Shown piece after piece: positions 33,531 through 42,332 of a DNA stretch of 64,000 nt; within the stretch, counting starts at the first letter, position 1, and each line of letters begins with the position of its first letter. A model generated the notes under the pieces. The model made no database searches. It worked only from the letters and a program-made list of their open reading frames with translations, and was not told the origin of the DNA. The position numbers and the translations under genes are program-made. Origin of the DNA: Bradyrhizobium liaoningense (lineage in GTDB: Bacteria > Pseudomonadota > Alphaproteobacteria > Rhizobiales > Xanthobacteraceae); contig NZ_JAFCJS010000001.1 in NCBI RefSeq assembly GCF_018130825.1, forward strand, positions 1,712,627 through 1,776,626, in the 5' to 3' direction.

Positions 33531-34708
33531 TTCAGCTTGCATTTGCTCTCCGGGCGATCGTAGCCGAGCGTGTCGAGCTCGGAGACCTGGTGCAGGAATC
33601 CTTCCTGCGGCGACACCGACACCACCATGCGGCCGTCGACCAGCAGGATCGGCTGGCGCAGCTGCAGGTTCCAGTCGCGCAAGGTGAGCCGCGTGCCCTT
33701 GAAGGCGGCGACCGAGAAATCCGGGCCCTTGATGAAGTCGGTGACTTTCTTGACGTCGCCGGAATTGGTGCGCGAGGTGGCTTCCCCGATCATGCGCACC
33801 GCGGTCCAGGCTTGCATGTCGAGCGCGGTCATGCGCCGCGAATTCAGCTTGATGAAGCGGTTCTGCATCTGGATCGCGCCCCACTGGTCCTGCGAAGCGT
33901 CCCAGCTGCGCGGCACGAGGCCGGCGGAGCCCGCGACGGGCCGCGGATCCCAGGTGCGATAGGGCAGGTAGGCACCGAACACTTCGCTCTCGTCGGCCGC
34001 GACCAGCACGTCATAGGCGGGTGCCTGTTGCGTGAACACCGGCATCTGCCGCTGGATCTGCGTCACGCCCGAGTCGGTGCGCCGTGCACCGCCTTTGTCT
34101 TCAAATGTGCGCTCCTGCACGATCTTGGCGCCGAACCGCGCCGCGGTGCGCCGGAGCGCATCGGCGAACAGCTTGTCCTCGTCGTGCGAGCCGACCACCA
34201 GCAGCCAGCGCGACCACTTCTTCCACACCAGATATTGGCCGAGCGCATCCGCCAGCATTGCGCGTGTCGGCGCAGTGTGGATGACATTGGCGCGGCAATC
34301 GGTCTCGCGCAGCCGCTCGTCGATCGCGCCGGCGTTGAACAGCAGCGTGCCGCGGTCGCGCAGGGCGTCGGCAACCTTCAAGAGCGCATCGGCCGGCAGA
34401 TCGGCGATGATGAAGCCGTTCCTCTCGGCAAGCGCGGTTGCGGCCTGCACCGCGTCCTCGCCTTCCCTGATGCGACGCTCTTCCAGCGTGAACCGCTGGC
34501 CCGTGAATTTTCCGGTGGTGTTGTTGTCCTCGATGGCGAGGCGGGCGCCGGCGACGCCGTCATTCTCGGCCGGTTGCTCGACCAGCGACAGCGTCGATCT
34601 GGTGCCGGCGACACCGAGATAGCCGACGCCGATCGTGACAGGGTCGGCCGCGAGTGCGATCGTCGCGGCAAGACTCCAGCCGATCAGGCCGACCAACCAT
34701 CGGATCAT
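33527..34708 (-). CDS. ABC transporter substrate-binding protein of the PQQ-alcohol-dehydrogenase-linked system
   Basis: A 393-residue receptor of the branched-chain-amino-acid-binding type. It has a signal peptide ending near IALAADP, an entry motif VTIGVGYLGVAGT, and a segment ALAERNGFIIADLPADALL. ATG at 34708 is preceded by GGAGGAA with five-base spacing. It is the first gene of a five-gene operon (receptor, beta-propeller, ATPase, permease, helical exported protein), each overlapping by four bases. This set matches the lutA-lutG part of the lanthanide uptake cluster of Methylorubrum as I remember it. The ligand is unknown; a metal chelate is plausible. Confidence 0.86.
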   Translation of the reverse strand: MIRWLVGLIGWSLAATIALAADPVTIGVGYLGVAGTRSTLSLVEQPAENDGVAGARLAIEDNNTTGKFTGQRFTLEERRIREGEDAVQAATALAERNGFIIADLPADALLKVADALRDRGTLLFNAGAIDERLRETDCRANVIHTAPTRAMLADALGQYLVWKKWSRWLLVVGSHDEDKLFADALRRTAARFGAKIVQERTFEDKGGARRTDSGVTQIQRQMPVFTQQAPAYDVLVAADESEVFGAYLPYRTWDPRPVAGSAGLVPRSWDASQDQWGAIQMQNRFIKLNSRRMTALDMQAWTAVRMIGEATSRTNSGDVKKVTDFIKGPDFSVAAFKGTRLTLRDWNLQLRQPILLVDGRMVVSVSPQEGFLHQVSELDTLGYDRPESKCKLK

Positions 34709-34837
34709 ATTTCCTCCAGGCGTTCTCCCCGGCTTGACCACCGGTGGAGAATTGTTTCTGCTTCAAGCATGACCGATTTGTCAGGGCATGCAACCCCGCA
34801 TTTCGTCGTCGCGGCGAGAGGAGGCGGAATCACGATC

Positions 34838-35341
34838 ATGCGAGCGCTGATATGTTTCATCGCTTTGCTGTTGATGGGCTCGGCCGCGTTCGCCGACCCG
34901 CCGAAGCTCGCCGTGTTCGATTTCGAGCTGATCGACACCAGCCTGCCCGGCGAGTTCTACGGGTCCAAGCCGGAAGAAGCGCGGCTCCAGCGCATCAGCG
35001 AGCAGCTGCGCAAGGAATTGGCAGACTCAGGCAAGTTCCAGGTGCTCGACATCGCGCCGGTCCGGGACGCCGCCCGTCACGCCAATTTGCAGGCCTGCGG
35101 CGGCTGCGACCTCAAGCTCGCCGGACAGCTGGGCGCCGAGCTCGAGATCACCGGCATGGTGCAGAAGGTCTCGAACCTGATCATCAATCTCAACGTCTAT
35201 CTGCGCGACGTGAAGACCGGCAACATGATCACCGCCGCCAGCGCCGACATGCGCGGCAACACGGATGAATCCTGGACGCGCACGATGAGCTATCTGATCC
35301 GCAACCGCCTGCTGGCGCCGAATTACGGGAAGCCGGAGTAG
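34838..35341 (+). CDS. Exported DUF3280/DUF2380-like protein
   Basis: A 167-residue protein with a signal peptide ending near AAFADP. The mature part begins PKLAVFDFELIDTSLPGEFYG and has a CGGC motif (about 92-95) with two Cys, followed by ELEITGMVQKVSNLIINL. It resembles DUF3280, a family seen in Bradyrhizobium PQQ clusters. GAGAGGAGG precedes the ATG by about 13 bases, so the start may be a little different. It is divergent from the receptor operon across 129 bases. The family resembles assembly or binding helpers; no function is proven. Confidence 0.75.
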   Translation: MRALICFIALLLMGSAAFADPPKLAVFDFELIDTSLPGEFYGSKPEEARLQRISEQLRKELADSGKFQVLDIAPVRDAARHANLQACGGCDLKLAGQLGAELEITGMVQKVSNLIINLNVYLRDVKTGNMITAASADMRGNTDESWTRTMSYLIRNRLLAPNYGKPE

Positions 35342-35347
35342 GGGACT

Positions 35348-35375
35348 CTTACCCTCCCCTAGAGGGGAGGGTAAG
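35348..35375. terminator. Perfect hairpin between convergent genes
   Basis: A 13-bp stem CTTACCCTCCCCT/AGGGGAGGGTAAG with an AG loop, starting seven bases after the DUF3280 stop and ending five before the fghA stop. There is no T-run on either strand. It is a likely shared 3' end. Confidence 0.65.
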
Positions 35376-35380
35376 AAAGA

Positions 35381-36226
35381 TCACGCCGTCAATCTCGCCG
35401 CATGCCAGTGCAGATGATCGCTCATGAACGTCGAGATGAAATAATAGCTGTGGTCGTACCCCGCCTGGGGCCGCAGCGTCAGCGGGATGTTGGCCTTGCT
35501 GCAGGCTGCATCCAGCAGCTCCGGCTTGAGCTGCTCCTTCAGGAAATTGTCGGCATCGCCATAGTCGACCAGGAAACCGGAAAATTTCGCGCCGTCCTCG
35601 ATCAGCGCCACGGTGTCGTGGTTGCGCCAGGCATCCTTGTTGGGCCCGAGATAGCCGGTCAGGGCCTTGATGCCCCAGGGCACCTGCGAAGGCGCGACGA
35701 TCGGCGCGAACGCACTCGCGGCGCGAAAACGGTGCGGGTTGCGCAGCGCCACCGTCAGCGCGCCGTGGCCGCCCATGGAATGGCCCATCACCGACTGCCG
35801 CTTGGCATCGACGGGAAAATTTCCCGCGACCAGCTTCGGCAGCTCGTCGGTGACATAGCTCCACATGCGGTAGTTGCGTGCGAACGGCTCCTGCGTGGCG
35901 TCGACGTAGAAGCCGGCGCCGAGACCAAAATCGTAGGCGTTGTTGGCATCGCCGGGCACGTCGGGCCCGCGCGGCGAGGTGTCGGGCGCGACGAAGATCA
36001 GGCCGAGCTCGGCGCAGGCCTTGCGGAATTCGCCCTTCTCGGTGACGTTGGCATGTGTGCAGGTGAGGCCGGAGAGGTACCAGACCACGGGCAGCTTGGC
36101 GCCGTCGGCATGCGGCGGAACATAGACCGAGAACACCATGTCGGTTCCGGTCGCCTGGCTGGCATGGCGATAAACGCCCTGCACGCCGCCGTAGGATTTG
36201 TTGGTCGAGACAGTCTGAATCGTCAT
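35381..36226 (-). CDS. fghA: S-formylglutathione hydrolase
   Basis: Hydrolyses S-formylglutathione to formate and glutathione, the last step of the glutathione formaldehyde pathway started by gfa and adhC in this window. The 281-residue esterase-D-fold protein has the nucleophile S150 in GHSMGGHG, D226 in GDADNF and H259 in YDHSYYF, which match the family triad. LSGLTCTHAN is the oxyanion region. It is transcribed away from the response regulator and converges with the DUF3280 gene. It is separated from gfa/adhC by 25 kb, so expression may be set by the same regulator. Confidence 0.95.
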   Translation of the reverse strand: MTIQTVSTNKSYGGVQGVYRHASQATGTDMVFSVYVPPHADGAKLPVVWYLSGLTCTHANVTEKGEFRKACAELGLIFVAPDTSPRGPDVPGDANNAYDFGLGAGFYVDATQEPFARNYRMWSYVTDELPKLVAGNFPVDAKRQSVMGHSMGGHGALTVALRNPHRFRAASAFAPIVAPSQVPWGIKALTGYLGPNKDAWRNHDTVALIEDGAKFSGFLVDYGDADNFLKEQLKPELLDAACSKANIPLTLRPQAGYDHSYYFISTFMSDHLHWHAARLTA

Positions 36227-36302
36227 GCCCTAAGCTCCAGTGGCATCTAACCACATCAACATTGCAACGCTTGTGTGACCGAATTTGCTGCGGCTGCCTG
36301 CG

Positions 36303-36923
36303 TCAGGCGACGCCGCTGTCGATCGCCAGTCGGACCAGCTCGACTGAGGTCTTCACGCCGAGCTTCTGTCGCATGATCGAGGAGGTGTTGGCCACCGTCT
36401 TGTAGGACGACTGCACCAGCCAAGCGATCTCCGACAGGCTCTTGCCGGCGCTGAGCAGCCGCAAAATTTCCATCTCGCGCGCGTTCAGCTTCGACAGCGG
36501 GCTTTGCGCCAGCGCAGGTCCGGCAAAGGCGATGCTGCGCGCGATCGCGGTAGGCAGATAGGTGCCTCCACCGCCGACGGCGCGGATCGCCTCGACGAGG
36601 TCGTCGGGGTCGCCGGTCTTGGAGACGTAGCCCTTGGCGCCGCATTCGATCGCGCGCGCGGCGAAAGCCGGGTCGTCGTTCATGCTGAACATGATGATGC
36701 GGGCCTCCGGCGCACGCTCGAGGATGCGGCGCGCGAGCTCGAAGCCGGAGACGGTCGGCAGGTTGATGTCGATGATGCAGAGGTCGGGGCGCTCGACGAT
36801 GAAGACGCACTCGCCGTCCTCGGCGTCGGCGGCCTCCAGAATCTCGATCTCGCCCTCGTCGGCCAGCACGGCACGGCAGCCCGAGGCGACAATGGGATGA
36901 TCGTCGACGATCAGAATGCGCAT
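36303..36923 (-). CDS. NarL/LuxR-family response regulator
   Basis: A 206-residue two-component regulator. The receiver domain has the acidic pair D7-D8, phosphoacceptor D52 (CIIDINLP) and K102 (YVSKTG). The DNA-binding LuxR HTH occupies about residues 143-200 (LNAREMEILRLLSAGKSLSEIA). The histidine kinase gene is divergent, 193 bases away. The pair resembles FlhRS/MoxYX-type systems that control formaldehyde and methanol oxidation genes in other methylotrophs. That role is inferred from location beside fghA and the TonB receptor. Confidence 0.9.
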   Translation of the reverse strand: MRILIVDDHPIVASGCRAVLADEGEIEILEAADAEDGECVFIVERPDLCIIDINLPTVSGFELARRILERAPEARIIMFSMNDDPAFAARAIECGAKGYVSKTGDPDDLVEAIRAVGGGGTYLPTAIARSIAFAGPALAQSPLSKLNAREMEILRLLSAGKSLSEIAWLVQSSYKTVANTSSIMRQKLGVKTSVELVRLAIDSGVA

Positions 36924-37116
36924 AGGCGTTTCCCCGTAACAGCGCCGGCCTGTTGTCGCGCCGCATGATCCGAACAGGAACGCCGCTGCGTCTCATGTCG
37001 CCTCATGCACCCCGGCCGGGATTGCTGTACGCTTTCGATTAGATATCGGGCGCTTCGCCCCTGTCAACGTCATCGGACAGGCGCGGGCCAACCTTCGCGA
37101 GGCACGGGCGACATCA

Positions 37117-38475
37117 ATGTGGCAAAATCTATCATTGCGCGCGCGGATCAACCTGTTGCTGGCGCTGCTGCTGGCGTTGGGCCTCGCCGTCAATATCGGC
37201 CGCCAGGTCGCTGAGGCCGGCCCGCGCGTGCAGGCCGAGGATCAGAGCGTGATCCGCCTCGCGCGCGAATTCATCGAGATGATCGTTGCCGATCTCAACG
37301 AGGCGCCCGATCCGGATGCGCGGCTGAACCAGATCGCCCGCGATCTCAGCCGCCTGCGCCATGTCAGCATCGCGCTTCTCGATTCCGGCGGGAACCCGCT
37401 GACGCCGCCGCGGCCAGATGCCGACGACGACACGCGCGCCCCGCCGGCCTGGTTCGTCAGCCTGGTTCATCCCGAGCAGACCGCCGTGAGCGTGCCGGTG
37501 TCGATCCATGGCAAGCCGGGCTCGCTCCGGATCACCTCGCATCCCGATGACGAGATCGCAGAGATCTGGGACGGCATCGTGACCCAGCTCGAGGTCGGCT
37601 CGGTGATCGCGCTCGTGCTGTTTTTCCTGATGATGAGTGTGGTCGGCCGGGCGCTGGTACCGCTGCAGTCGCTGACGGAGGTGATGGGGAAGCTCGAGGG
37701 CGGGCACTACGAGGCGCGCGTCGCGCCGGGCGGCGCGCCGGAGCTCGCCGCAATCTGCACCAGGCTCAATCATCTAGCGGCGACGCTCGGCGAGGCGGTC
37801 GAGGACAAGCGGCGCCTCGCCGAGCGCGCGGTGTCGCTGCAGGATGTCGAGCGCAAGGAGATCGCGCGGGAATTGCACGACGAATTCGGGCCGTATCTGT
37901 TCTCGCTGCGTGCCCATGCCAGCGCGCTGGCAAAGCTCGCGGACGGCAAGGCGCCGAGCGCAGAGGCGGTGCGCAAGCACGGCAGCGCCCTCCTGGAGCA
38001 GATCAACGCCCTCCAGCAATTCACCCGCCGCGTGCTGGAGCGCCTCCGGCCCGTCGGCCTTGCCGAGCTCGGCCTCGGCCAGGCGCTTGAATCGCTGTCC
38101 CGGCTGTGGCGGGAGTCCCATCCCGAGGTCACCATCGAAACCAAGATCTCGCCACAGCTGGGGGCGACCGGGGAAACCGCCGACCTCACCATCTACCGCG
38201 TGGTGCAGGAGGCGCTCACCAACGTGTTTCGCCATGCCGGCGCCACCGCGGTCAATGTCGTCATCGAGCCTGCGGACCAGCCGACGCGCGACGGCCGCCT
38301 CTGCGCCCGGGTGCGAGTCAGCGACAATGGCCGCGGCATGGAGCCGGGCCAGAAGCTCGGCTTCGGCCTCGTCGGCATGCGCGAGCGGATCCTGGCGCTG
38401 GGCGGCACGCTCAATGTCGTGTCCGGCGACGGCGGCCTGACCGTCGAGGCGCTGGTGCCGACGGCGGCGGCCTGA
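37117..38475 (+). CDS. Membrane histidine kinase (HisKA_3 type)
   Basis: A 452-residue sensor kinase. It has two membrane segments (about 11-27 and 160-176) bracketing a periplasmic domain of about 130 residues. A HAMP domain (about 178-230) and a HisKA_3 phosphoacceptor H254 in ARELHDEFG follow. The ATPase has DNGRGM and GFGLVGMRERI motifs, as in NarX/DegS kinases. It is divergent from its likely regulator at 36303-36923. The periplasmic domain could sense a metal, an alcohol or an intermediate; it shows no EF-hand. A hairpin pair and a TonB receptor gene follow on the same strand. Confidence 0.9.
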   Translation: MWQNLSLRARINLLLALLLALGLAVNIGRQVAEAGPRVQAEDQSVIRLAREFIEMIVADLNEAPDPDARLNQIARDLSRLRHVSIALLDSGGNPLTPPRPDADDDTRAPPAWFVSLVHPEQTAVSVPVSIHGKPGSLRITSHPDDEIAEIWDGIVTQLEVGSVIALVLFFLMMSVVGRALVPLQSLTEVMGKLEGGHYEARVAPGGAPELAAICTRLNHLAATLGEAVEDKRRLAERAVSLQDVERKEIARELHDEFGPYLFSLRAHASALAKLADGKAPSAEAVRKHGSALLEQINALQQFTRRVLERLRPVGLAELGLGQALESLSRLWRESHPEVTIETKISPQLGATGETADLTIYRVVQEALTNVFRHAGATAVNVVIEPADQPTRDGRLCARVRVSDNGRGMEPGQKLGFGLVGMRERILALGGTLNVVSGDGGLTVEALVPTAAA

Positions 38476-38487
38476 TGGTGCGACACG

Positions 38488-38545
38488 ATCGGGAAAAATT
38501 CCCGATTTGGTCGGGAAAACGGGTGCGGATATTGCCCGACCTTTT
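38488..38545 (+). terminator. Two successive hairpins before the TonB receptor gene
   Basis: The first is ATCGGGAA/TTCCCGAT (38488-38495, 38499-38506). The second pairs GGTCGGG (38509-38515) with CCCGACC (38535-38541) and is followed by TTTT. TCGGGAAAA occurs twice as a direct repeat. It probably ends the kinase transcript. As a leader of the TonB receptor, attenuation is also possible. Confidence 0.55.
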
Positions 38546-38642
38546 GTGGCTGGCGCGTGAGTTCCTGCCGATTACACTCGTCTGCACCAAACGGCGAAAA
38601 GTCAGAACAGCCGGTGGTCACGGGTGGGTTGGGAAGGCAGGA

Positions 38643-41126
38643 ATGGGCAAGCGTCTTAGGGGTAAGCGTCGTTTGTTGATGGCCTCGGTGTCGACGGGGC
38701 TGGTGTCGGGGCTGGTTTTTGCCAGCCCTGCCGGGGCCGCGCAGGAGGAGGAAACCAACGTCCAGAACCTGCCGCCGGTCGAGGTGACCGCGCCGCCCTC
38801 GGCGACAAGGCGCACAACGCCGACGCGGCCGGTGGCGCGAGCAGGGGCTTCGTCGTCGAACCGCCCCAAGACACGCATCTACGTCTACCCGACCTCGCCC
38901 GGTACTGGCCGAGGCCTCGACGTCGACAAGGTTCCTTCGGCGATCAACGCGGTCGACGCCAACCAGATCAGGCGGACCGGCTCGCTCAACGTCACCGATG
39001 CCCTGCAGCAGTACGTACCCGGCGTCAGCATCAATGAAGTGACCGGCAATCCCTTCCAGCCCGATATTCAGTTTCGCGGCTACGTCGCTTCACCTCTGGC
39101 GGGGACGCCACAAGGTCTGGCCGTCTATCAGAACGGCGTACGCATCAACGAAGCCTTCTCCGATATCGTCAATTGGGATCTGATTCCGACGGCCGCGATC
39201 CGATCAGCCGTTGTGGTGACCAACAATCCGGCGTACGGCCTCAATGCGCTCGGCGGCGCCATCGACCTGCAGATGAAGAACGGTTTCAACTATCAGGGTG
39301 CCGAGATCGACATCATGGGCGGCTCGTTCGGCCGCATTCAGGGCTCTGCACAATGGGGCAAGCAGGTCGACAGAAACTGGTCCGTCTATGGTGCGCTCGA
39401 AGGCATTCACGACAACGGCTTCCGCAATTTCTCATCATCGGACGTCCGGCGCTTCTACGGCGACGTCGGGTATCGCTTCGAAGGCAACGAGTTCCACATC
39501 AATGGCGGCATCGCCAACAATTCCTTGGCTGGACCCAGCACTGTTCCGGCCGAATTGCTCCAGCAATATTGGGGCGCGACCTATACAACGCCACAAACCA
39601 TTTCCAACAAGGTCGGCTATCTCAACCTGACCGGCAAGGTGGAGGCGACGCCGACCTGGACCTTTGAGGGCACGGCGCATTTGCGAGGCTTCAAACAGAG
39701 TACCGTGGACGGAAACCCGACCGATGCGCAGCCTTGCGACGCTGATGCGACGCTCCTTTGCTTTGGCGAGGTCAATCCTTTGACTGGTATCCAAGCGCCG
39801 GCCAACGGCCTGAATGGCGTTCAGCTCGCCAATACCTTTGCGCCGGATGCCATCCTCGGCGAGATAGATCGCACCAGCACGAGATCGATCACGTTTGGCG
39901 TATCCGGGCAGGCGACCAATAGCGATCAGCTGTTCGGTCACGAGAACCGCCTCGTGATTGGCGCAAGCTATGATGTCAGCCGCACGCACTTCACCGGTAG
40001 CGCCGAATTGGGGACGATAGGCACGAACTATGTCGTCACCGGCAGCGGCATATTCCTGGGCCAGTCCGGCGACCCGACATCGATTGGCCCCGTATCGCTT
40101 CGCACCGTCAACCAATATCAGGGGCTCTATGCGCTCGACACGTTCAACGTGGACGATCGCTTCGCGATCACGGGAGGTGGGCGGTTCAATGCGGCCCACA
40201 TCTCCCTGATGGACCAACTCGGCACCGCGCTCAATGGCGATCATAACTATGATCGATTCAATCCCATCATCGGTGGCACCTACAAGATCACCTCTGAAGT
40301 GACCGCCTATGCGGGCTATTCCGAAGCCAACCGGGTGCCGACGCCACTCGAGCTCGGCTGCGCGGATCCGGCGAGGCCGTGCATCATCGGGCAGTTCCTG
40401 ATCGCCGACCCGCCACTGCAGCAGGTCGTATCCAAGACGTTTGAAGCGGGCTTCCGCGGTACCAAGGAATTGAACATCGGCTCGCTTGGCTGGAAAATCG
40501 GTGCCTACCGTGCCACCAATTACGACGATATCCTAGCAACCCCAATTCCAGGCCTGACGGGCTTCGGCTTTTTCCAGAACGTCGGGCGGACACGCAGGCA
40601 GGGTATCGAAGCCGAGGTGAGCCTGAAGTCGAATGTGCTTCAGTTCCAGGCGAGCTACGCGTTCCTGGATGCACGCTTCCTCGACGCGCTGACGCTTGGC
40701 TCAGACAGCCCGTTCGCCGACGCCGACGGCAACATCCAGGTCCTGCCGGGTAATCACATTCCGCGCCTCCCTAGCCACCTTATCAAGGCCAGTATCGAAT
40801 ATGCAGTGACCGATGTCTGGAAGGTCGGAGGTGACGCGCTCTTTGTGTCGAGCCAGTATTTCGTCGGCGACGAGTCCAACCAGTTTCCGAAGCTGCCGTC
40901 CTACACCGTGTTTAATCTCCACACCTCCTACCAGGTCACCAAGAACCTCCAGCTTTACGGTCGCGTCAACAACATCTTTGACAACCGCTACTCCACCGTC
41001 GGCACCTTCTTCGACCGCGAAGCCTTGCCCAACTTCACCAATGGCGGCGCCGAGTTCACAGACCCGCGCTCGCTGAGTCCGGCCCGGCCGCGCGCGTTCT
41101 ATGCGGGGATGCGGGTGACGTTTTAG
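38643..41126 (+). CDS. TonB-dependent outer-membrane receptor, probable lanthanide-chelate (LutH-like) importer
   Basis: An 827-residue receptor. A signal peptide ends near AGAAQ (about 35). A TonB-box-like LPPVEVTAP (about 43-51) and a Pro/Thr/Arg linker precede the plug domain (about 95-220; VTDALQQYVPGVSINEV). The beta-barrel ends in VTF with a C-terminal Phe. FDNRYSTVGTF near the end is the usual last-strand motif. No other outer-membrane importer gene is near. In Methylorubrum a TonB receptor (LutH) with lanM and the lut ABC system imports lanthanides, so this is the likely counterpart. A siderophore receptor is the alternative. The start at 38643 follows GGAAGG, after the two hairpins. 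Confidence 0.83.
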   Translation: MGKRLRGKRRLLMASVSTGLVSGLVFASPAGAAQEEETNVQNLPPVEVTAPPSATRRTTPTRPVARAGASSSNRPKTRIYVYPTSPGTGRGLDVDKVPSAINAVDANQIRRTGSLNVTDALQQYVPGVSINEVTGNPFQPDIQFRGYVASPLAGTPQGLAVYQNGVRINEAFSDIVNWDLIPTAAIRSAVVVTNNPAYGLNALGGAIDLQMKNGFNYQGAEIDIMGGSFGRIQGSAQWGKQVDRNWSVYGALEGIHDNGFRNFSSSDVRRFYGDVGYRFEGNEFHINGGIANNSLAGPSTVPAELLQQYWGATYTTPQTISNKVGYLNLTGKVEATPTWTFEGTAHLRGFKQSTVDGNPTDAQPCDADATLLCFGEVNPLTGIQAPANGLNGVQLANTFAPDAILGEIDRTSTRSITFGVSGQATNSDQLFGHENRLVIGASYDVSRTHFTGSAELGTIGTNYVVTGSGIFLGQSGDPTSIGPVSLRTVNQYQGLYALDTFNVDDRFAITGGGRFNAAHISLMDQLGTALNGDHNYDRFNPIIGGTYKITSEVTAYAGYSEANRVPTPLELGCADPARPCIIGQFLIADPPLQQVVSKTFEAGFRGTKELNIGSLGWKIGAYRATNYDDILATPIPGLTGFGFFQNVGRTRRQGIEAEVSLKSNVLQFQASYAFLDARFLDALTLGSDSPFADADGNIQVLPGNHIPRLPSHLIKASIEYAVTDVWKVGGDALFVSSQYFVGDESNQFPKLPSYTVFNLHTSYQVTKNLQLYGRVNNIFDNRYSTVGTFFDREALPNFTNGGAEFTDPRSLSPARPRAFYAGMRVTF

Positions 41127-41232
41127 GCGCGCCGAGATCCGGCTGCCTGCGCCCTGGCGGAGAGCGAGGCGGCTCAGGGCTTCGCACAGCCCTGCGCAGA
41201 CAGCTTGCGTAAAATATCCCGCCTCCGGCATC

Positions 41233-41592
41233 ATGGGCCCGGAGGCTCGCTTTGTCGTGTCATTGAAAAATCCGGACGCCGTCGCCGCGATCGTTGCGGC
41301 GCTCCGACACGTTTACGGTGACGAGGTCGCGCGCCTCATGCTCGTCGAGGGCATGAGCCTCGCCAACCTGATCGATGCGATGTTTTCCGCGCCCTTGACC
41401 CACCGCGAGGCGATCAGGGCCATCACCGACGGACTGGACGACTTCGTCATTTCGCCGGACCTCGGCCGCATGTGGCACCTCAGGTACATCTATGCCGACG
41501 AGCCCGGCTCTTTGCATGTCGTGGACATGGAGATCGCCACGCCCAGCGGTACGCTGGTGAGCAGGGACGTCTGGCTTCGCCTGTCGTCCTAG
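41233..41592 (+). CDS. Conserved hypothetical protein (119 aa)
   Basis: A soluble 119-residue protein, probably cytosolic, without signal or membrane segments. It begins with a long helical segment (AVAAIVAALRHVYGDEVARLMLVEG) and continues with mixed beta/alpha sequence. It is separated from the TonB receptor by 106 bases. No recognisable motif. It is preceded by a Gly/Cys/Arg-rich non-coding stretch. No good ribosome-binding site is visible. Confidence 0.5.
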   Translation: MGPEARFVVSLKNPDAVAAIVAALRHVYGDEVARLMLVEGMSLANLIDAMFSAPLTHREAIRAITDGLDDFVISPDLGRMWHLRYIYADEPGSLHVVDMEIATPSGTLVSRDVWLRLSS

Positions 41593-41667
41593 AGAGGCTG
41601 CTCACTTTCGCCGCGGCGACCCTTCCCGTAAGGGGACGTGAGCCGGGCCGGTTCTACTTCCGACTGA

Positions 41668-41696
41668 TTGACACAATGTTCATGATTTGTTCTTAT
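41668..41696 (+). promoter_or_regulatory. Sigma-70-type promoter
   Basis: TTGACA (41668-41673), a 17-base spacer, then TCTTAT (41691-41696). The -35 is a perfect consensus. It would start transcription near 41703, 20 bases before the 99-residue gene at 41724. It is the best-looking promoter in the window. Confidence 0.65.
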
Positions 41697-41723
41697 GCTG
41701 CACGTCCAGCCAAGGAGCGAGCC

Positions 41724-42023
41724 ATGGACAACCGCATCAATGAAATCCGTAAGATCATCAGGGCATTACGTGTGAGCATGCGTGAGGCCGAGGCCATCAT
41801 GCATGAGCAAATCAACCGGGACGAGGACTGCACCTTCGTGGCCGAGGAAGTCATGAAGATGCGGACCGTGATGAGCGGGCTCGTCCAGGAGCGGACCGCT
41901 CTCGGGGACACCGATCCGATCGTCGTCGCCAGCCTCTTCGTTCCACGCCGGCGGCCGGCGCCGCCGCGCATCGGTGTCGAGAAGCGCCGCCTCGTTCCGC
42001 CAAGGGAGGTGGCGCGGGCATGA
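41724..42023 (+). CDS. Small hypothetical protein (99 aa), first of a pair
   Basis: A 99-residue protein with a helical N-terminal half (RINEIRKIIRALRVSMREAEAIM) and a basic, Pro/Arg-rich tail. AAGGAG (41712-41717) precedes the ATG, and a consensus promoter lies upstream. Its stop overlaps the next gene by four bases (ATGA), so the two are co-transcribed. Proteins of this build are frequent in Bradyrhizobium. Function unknown. Confidence 0.65.
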   Translation: MDNRINEIRKIIRALRVSMREAEAIMHEQINRDEDCTFVAEEVMKMRTVMSGLVQERTALGDTDPIVVASLFVPRRRPAPPRIGVEKRRLVPPREVARA

Positions 42024-42253
42024 AGGGAGAGAGGCCGACCTACTTCTCCGACATGCGGGAGCCGCCGGAGTTCCTGAAAGCTCTCGAGCACGCGCGGCGC
42101 CTGTCCTGCCTCGAAGGCTGGTGCCGCATGCACGTCGAGGCGATCCAGGTCGCGATCGATCAATACGCGGAAGCAGCTCTCGGCAATCGGGAGTTCTTCC
42201 TCAACAAGCCGCACAGCATCGGCGAGAGTCGCAGGAGCGGCGAGGTGCCGTGA
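42020..42253 (+). CDS. Small hypothetical protein (77 aa), second of a pair
   Basis: A 77-residue soluble protein with a Pro-rich start and two Cys (about 30 and 35) in SCLEGWCRMH. No signal peptide. ATGA overlap with the preceding gene implies translational coupling. A short helical centre (VEAIQVAIDQYAEAALG) could be a docking helix. Function unknown. Confidence 0.6.
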   Translation: MKGERPTYFSDMREPPEFLKALEHARRLSCLEGWCRMHVEAIQVAIDQYAEAALGNREFFLNKPHSIGESRRSGEVP

Positions 42254-42332
42254 GATCGCGGATTCCGTTGGATTTTCGTTTTCTTGAAGATGAATTTGCC
42301 GCGCAATTGACAAGCCAGGAGCCGGAGCGGGT

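Noticed and set aside
38488..38545. Lanthanide riboswitch before the TonB receptor
   Set aside because: Two simple hairpins are present, but I see no conserved aptamer-like structure. A terminator is the simpler explanation.
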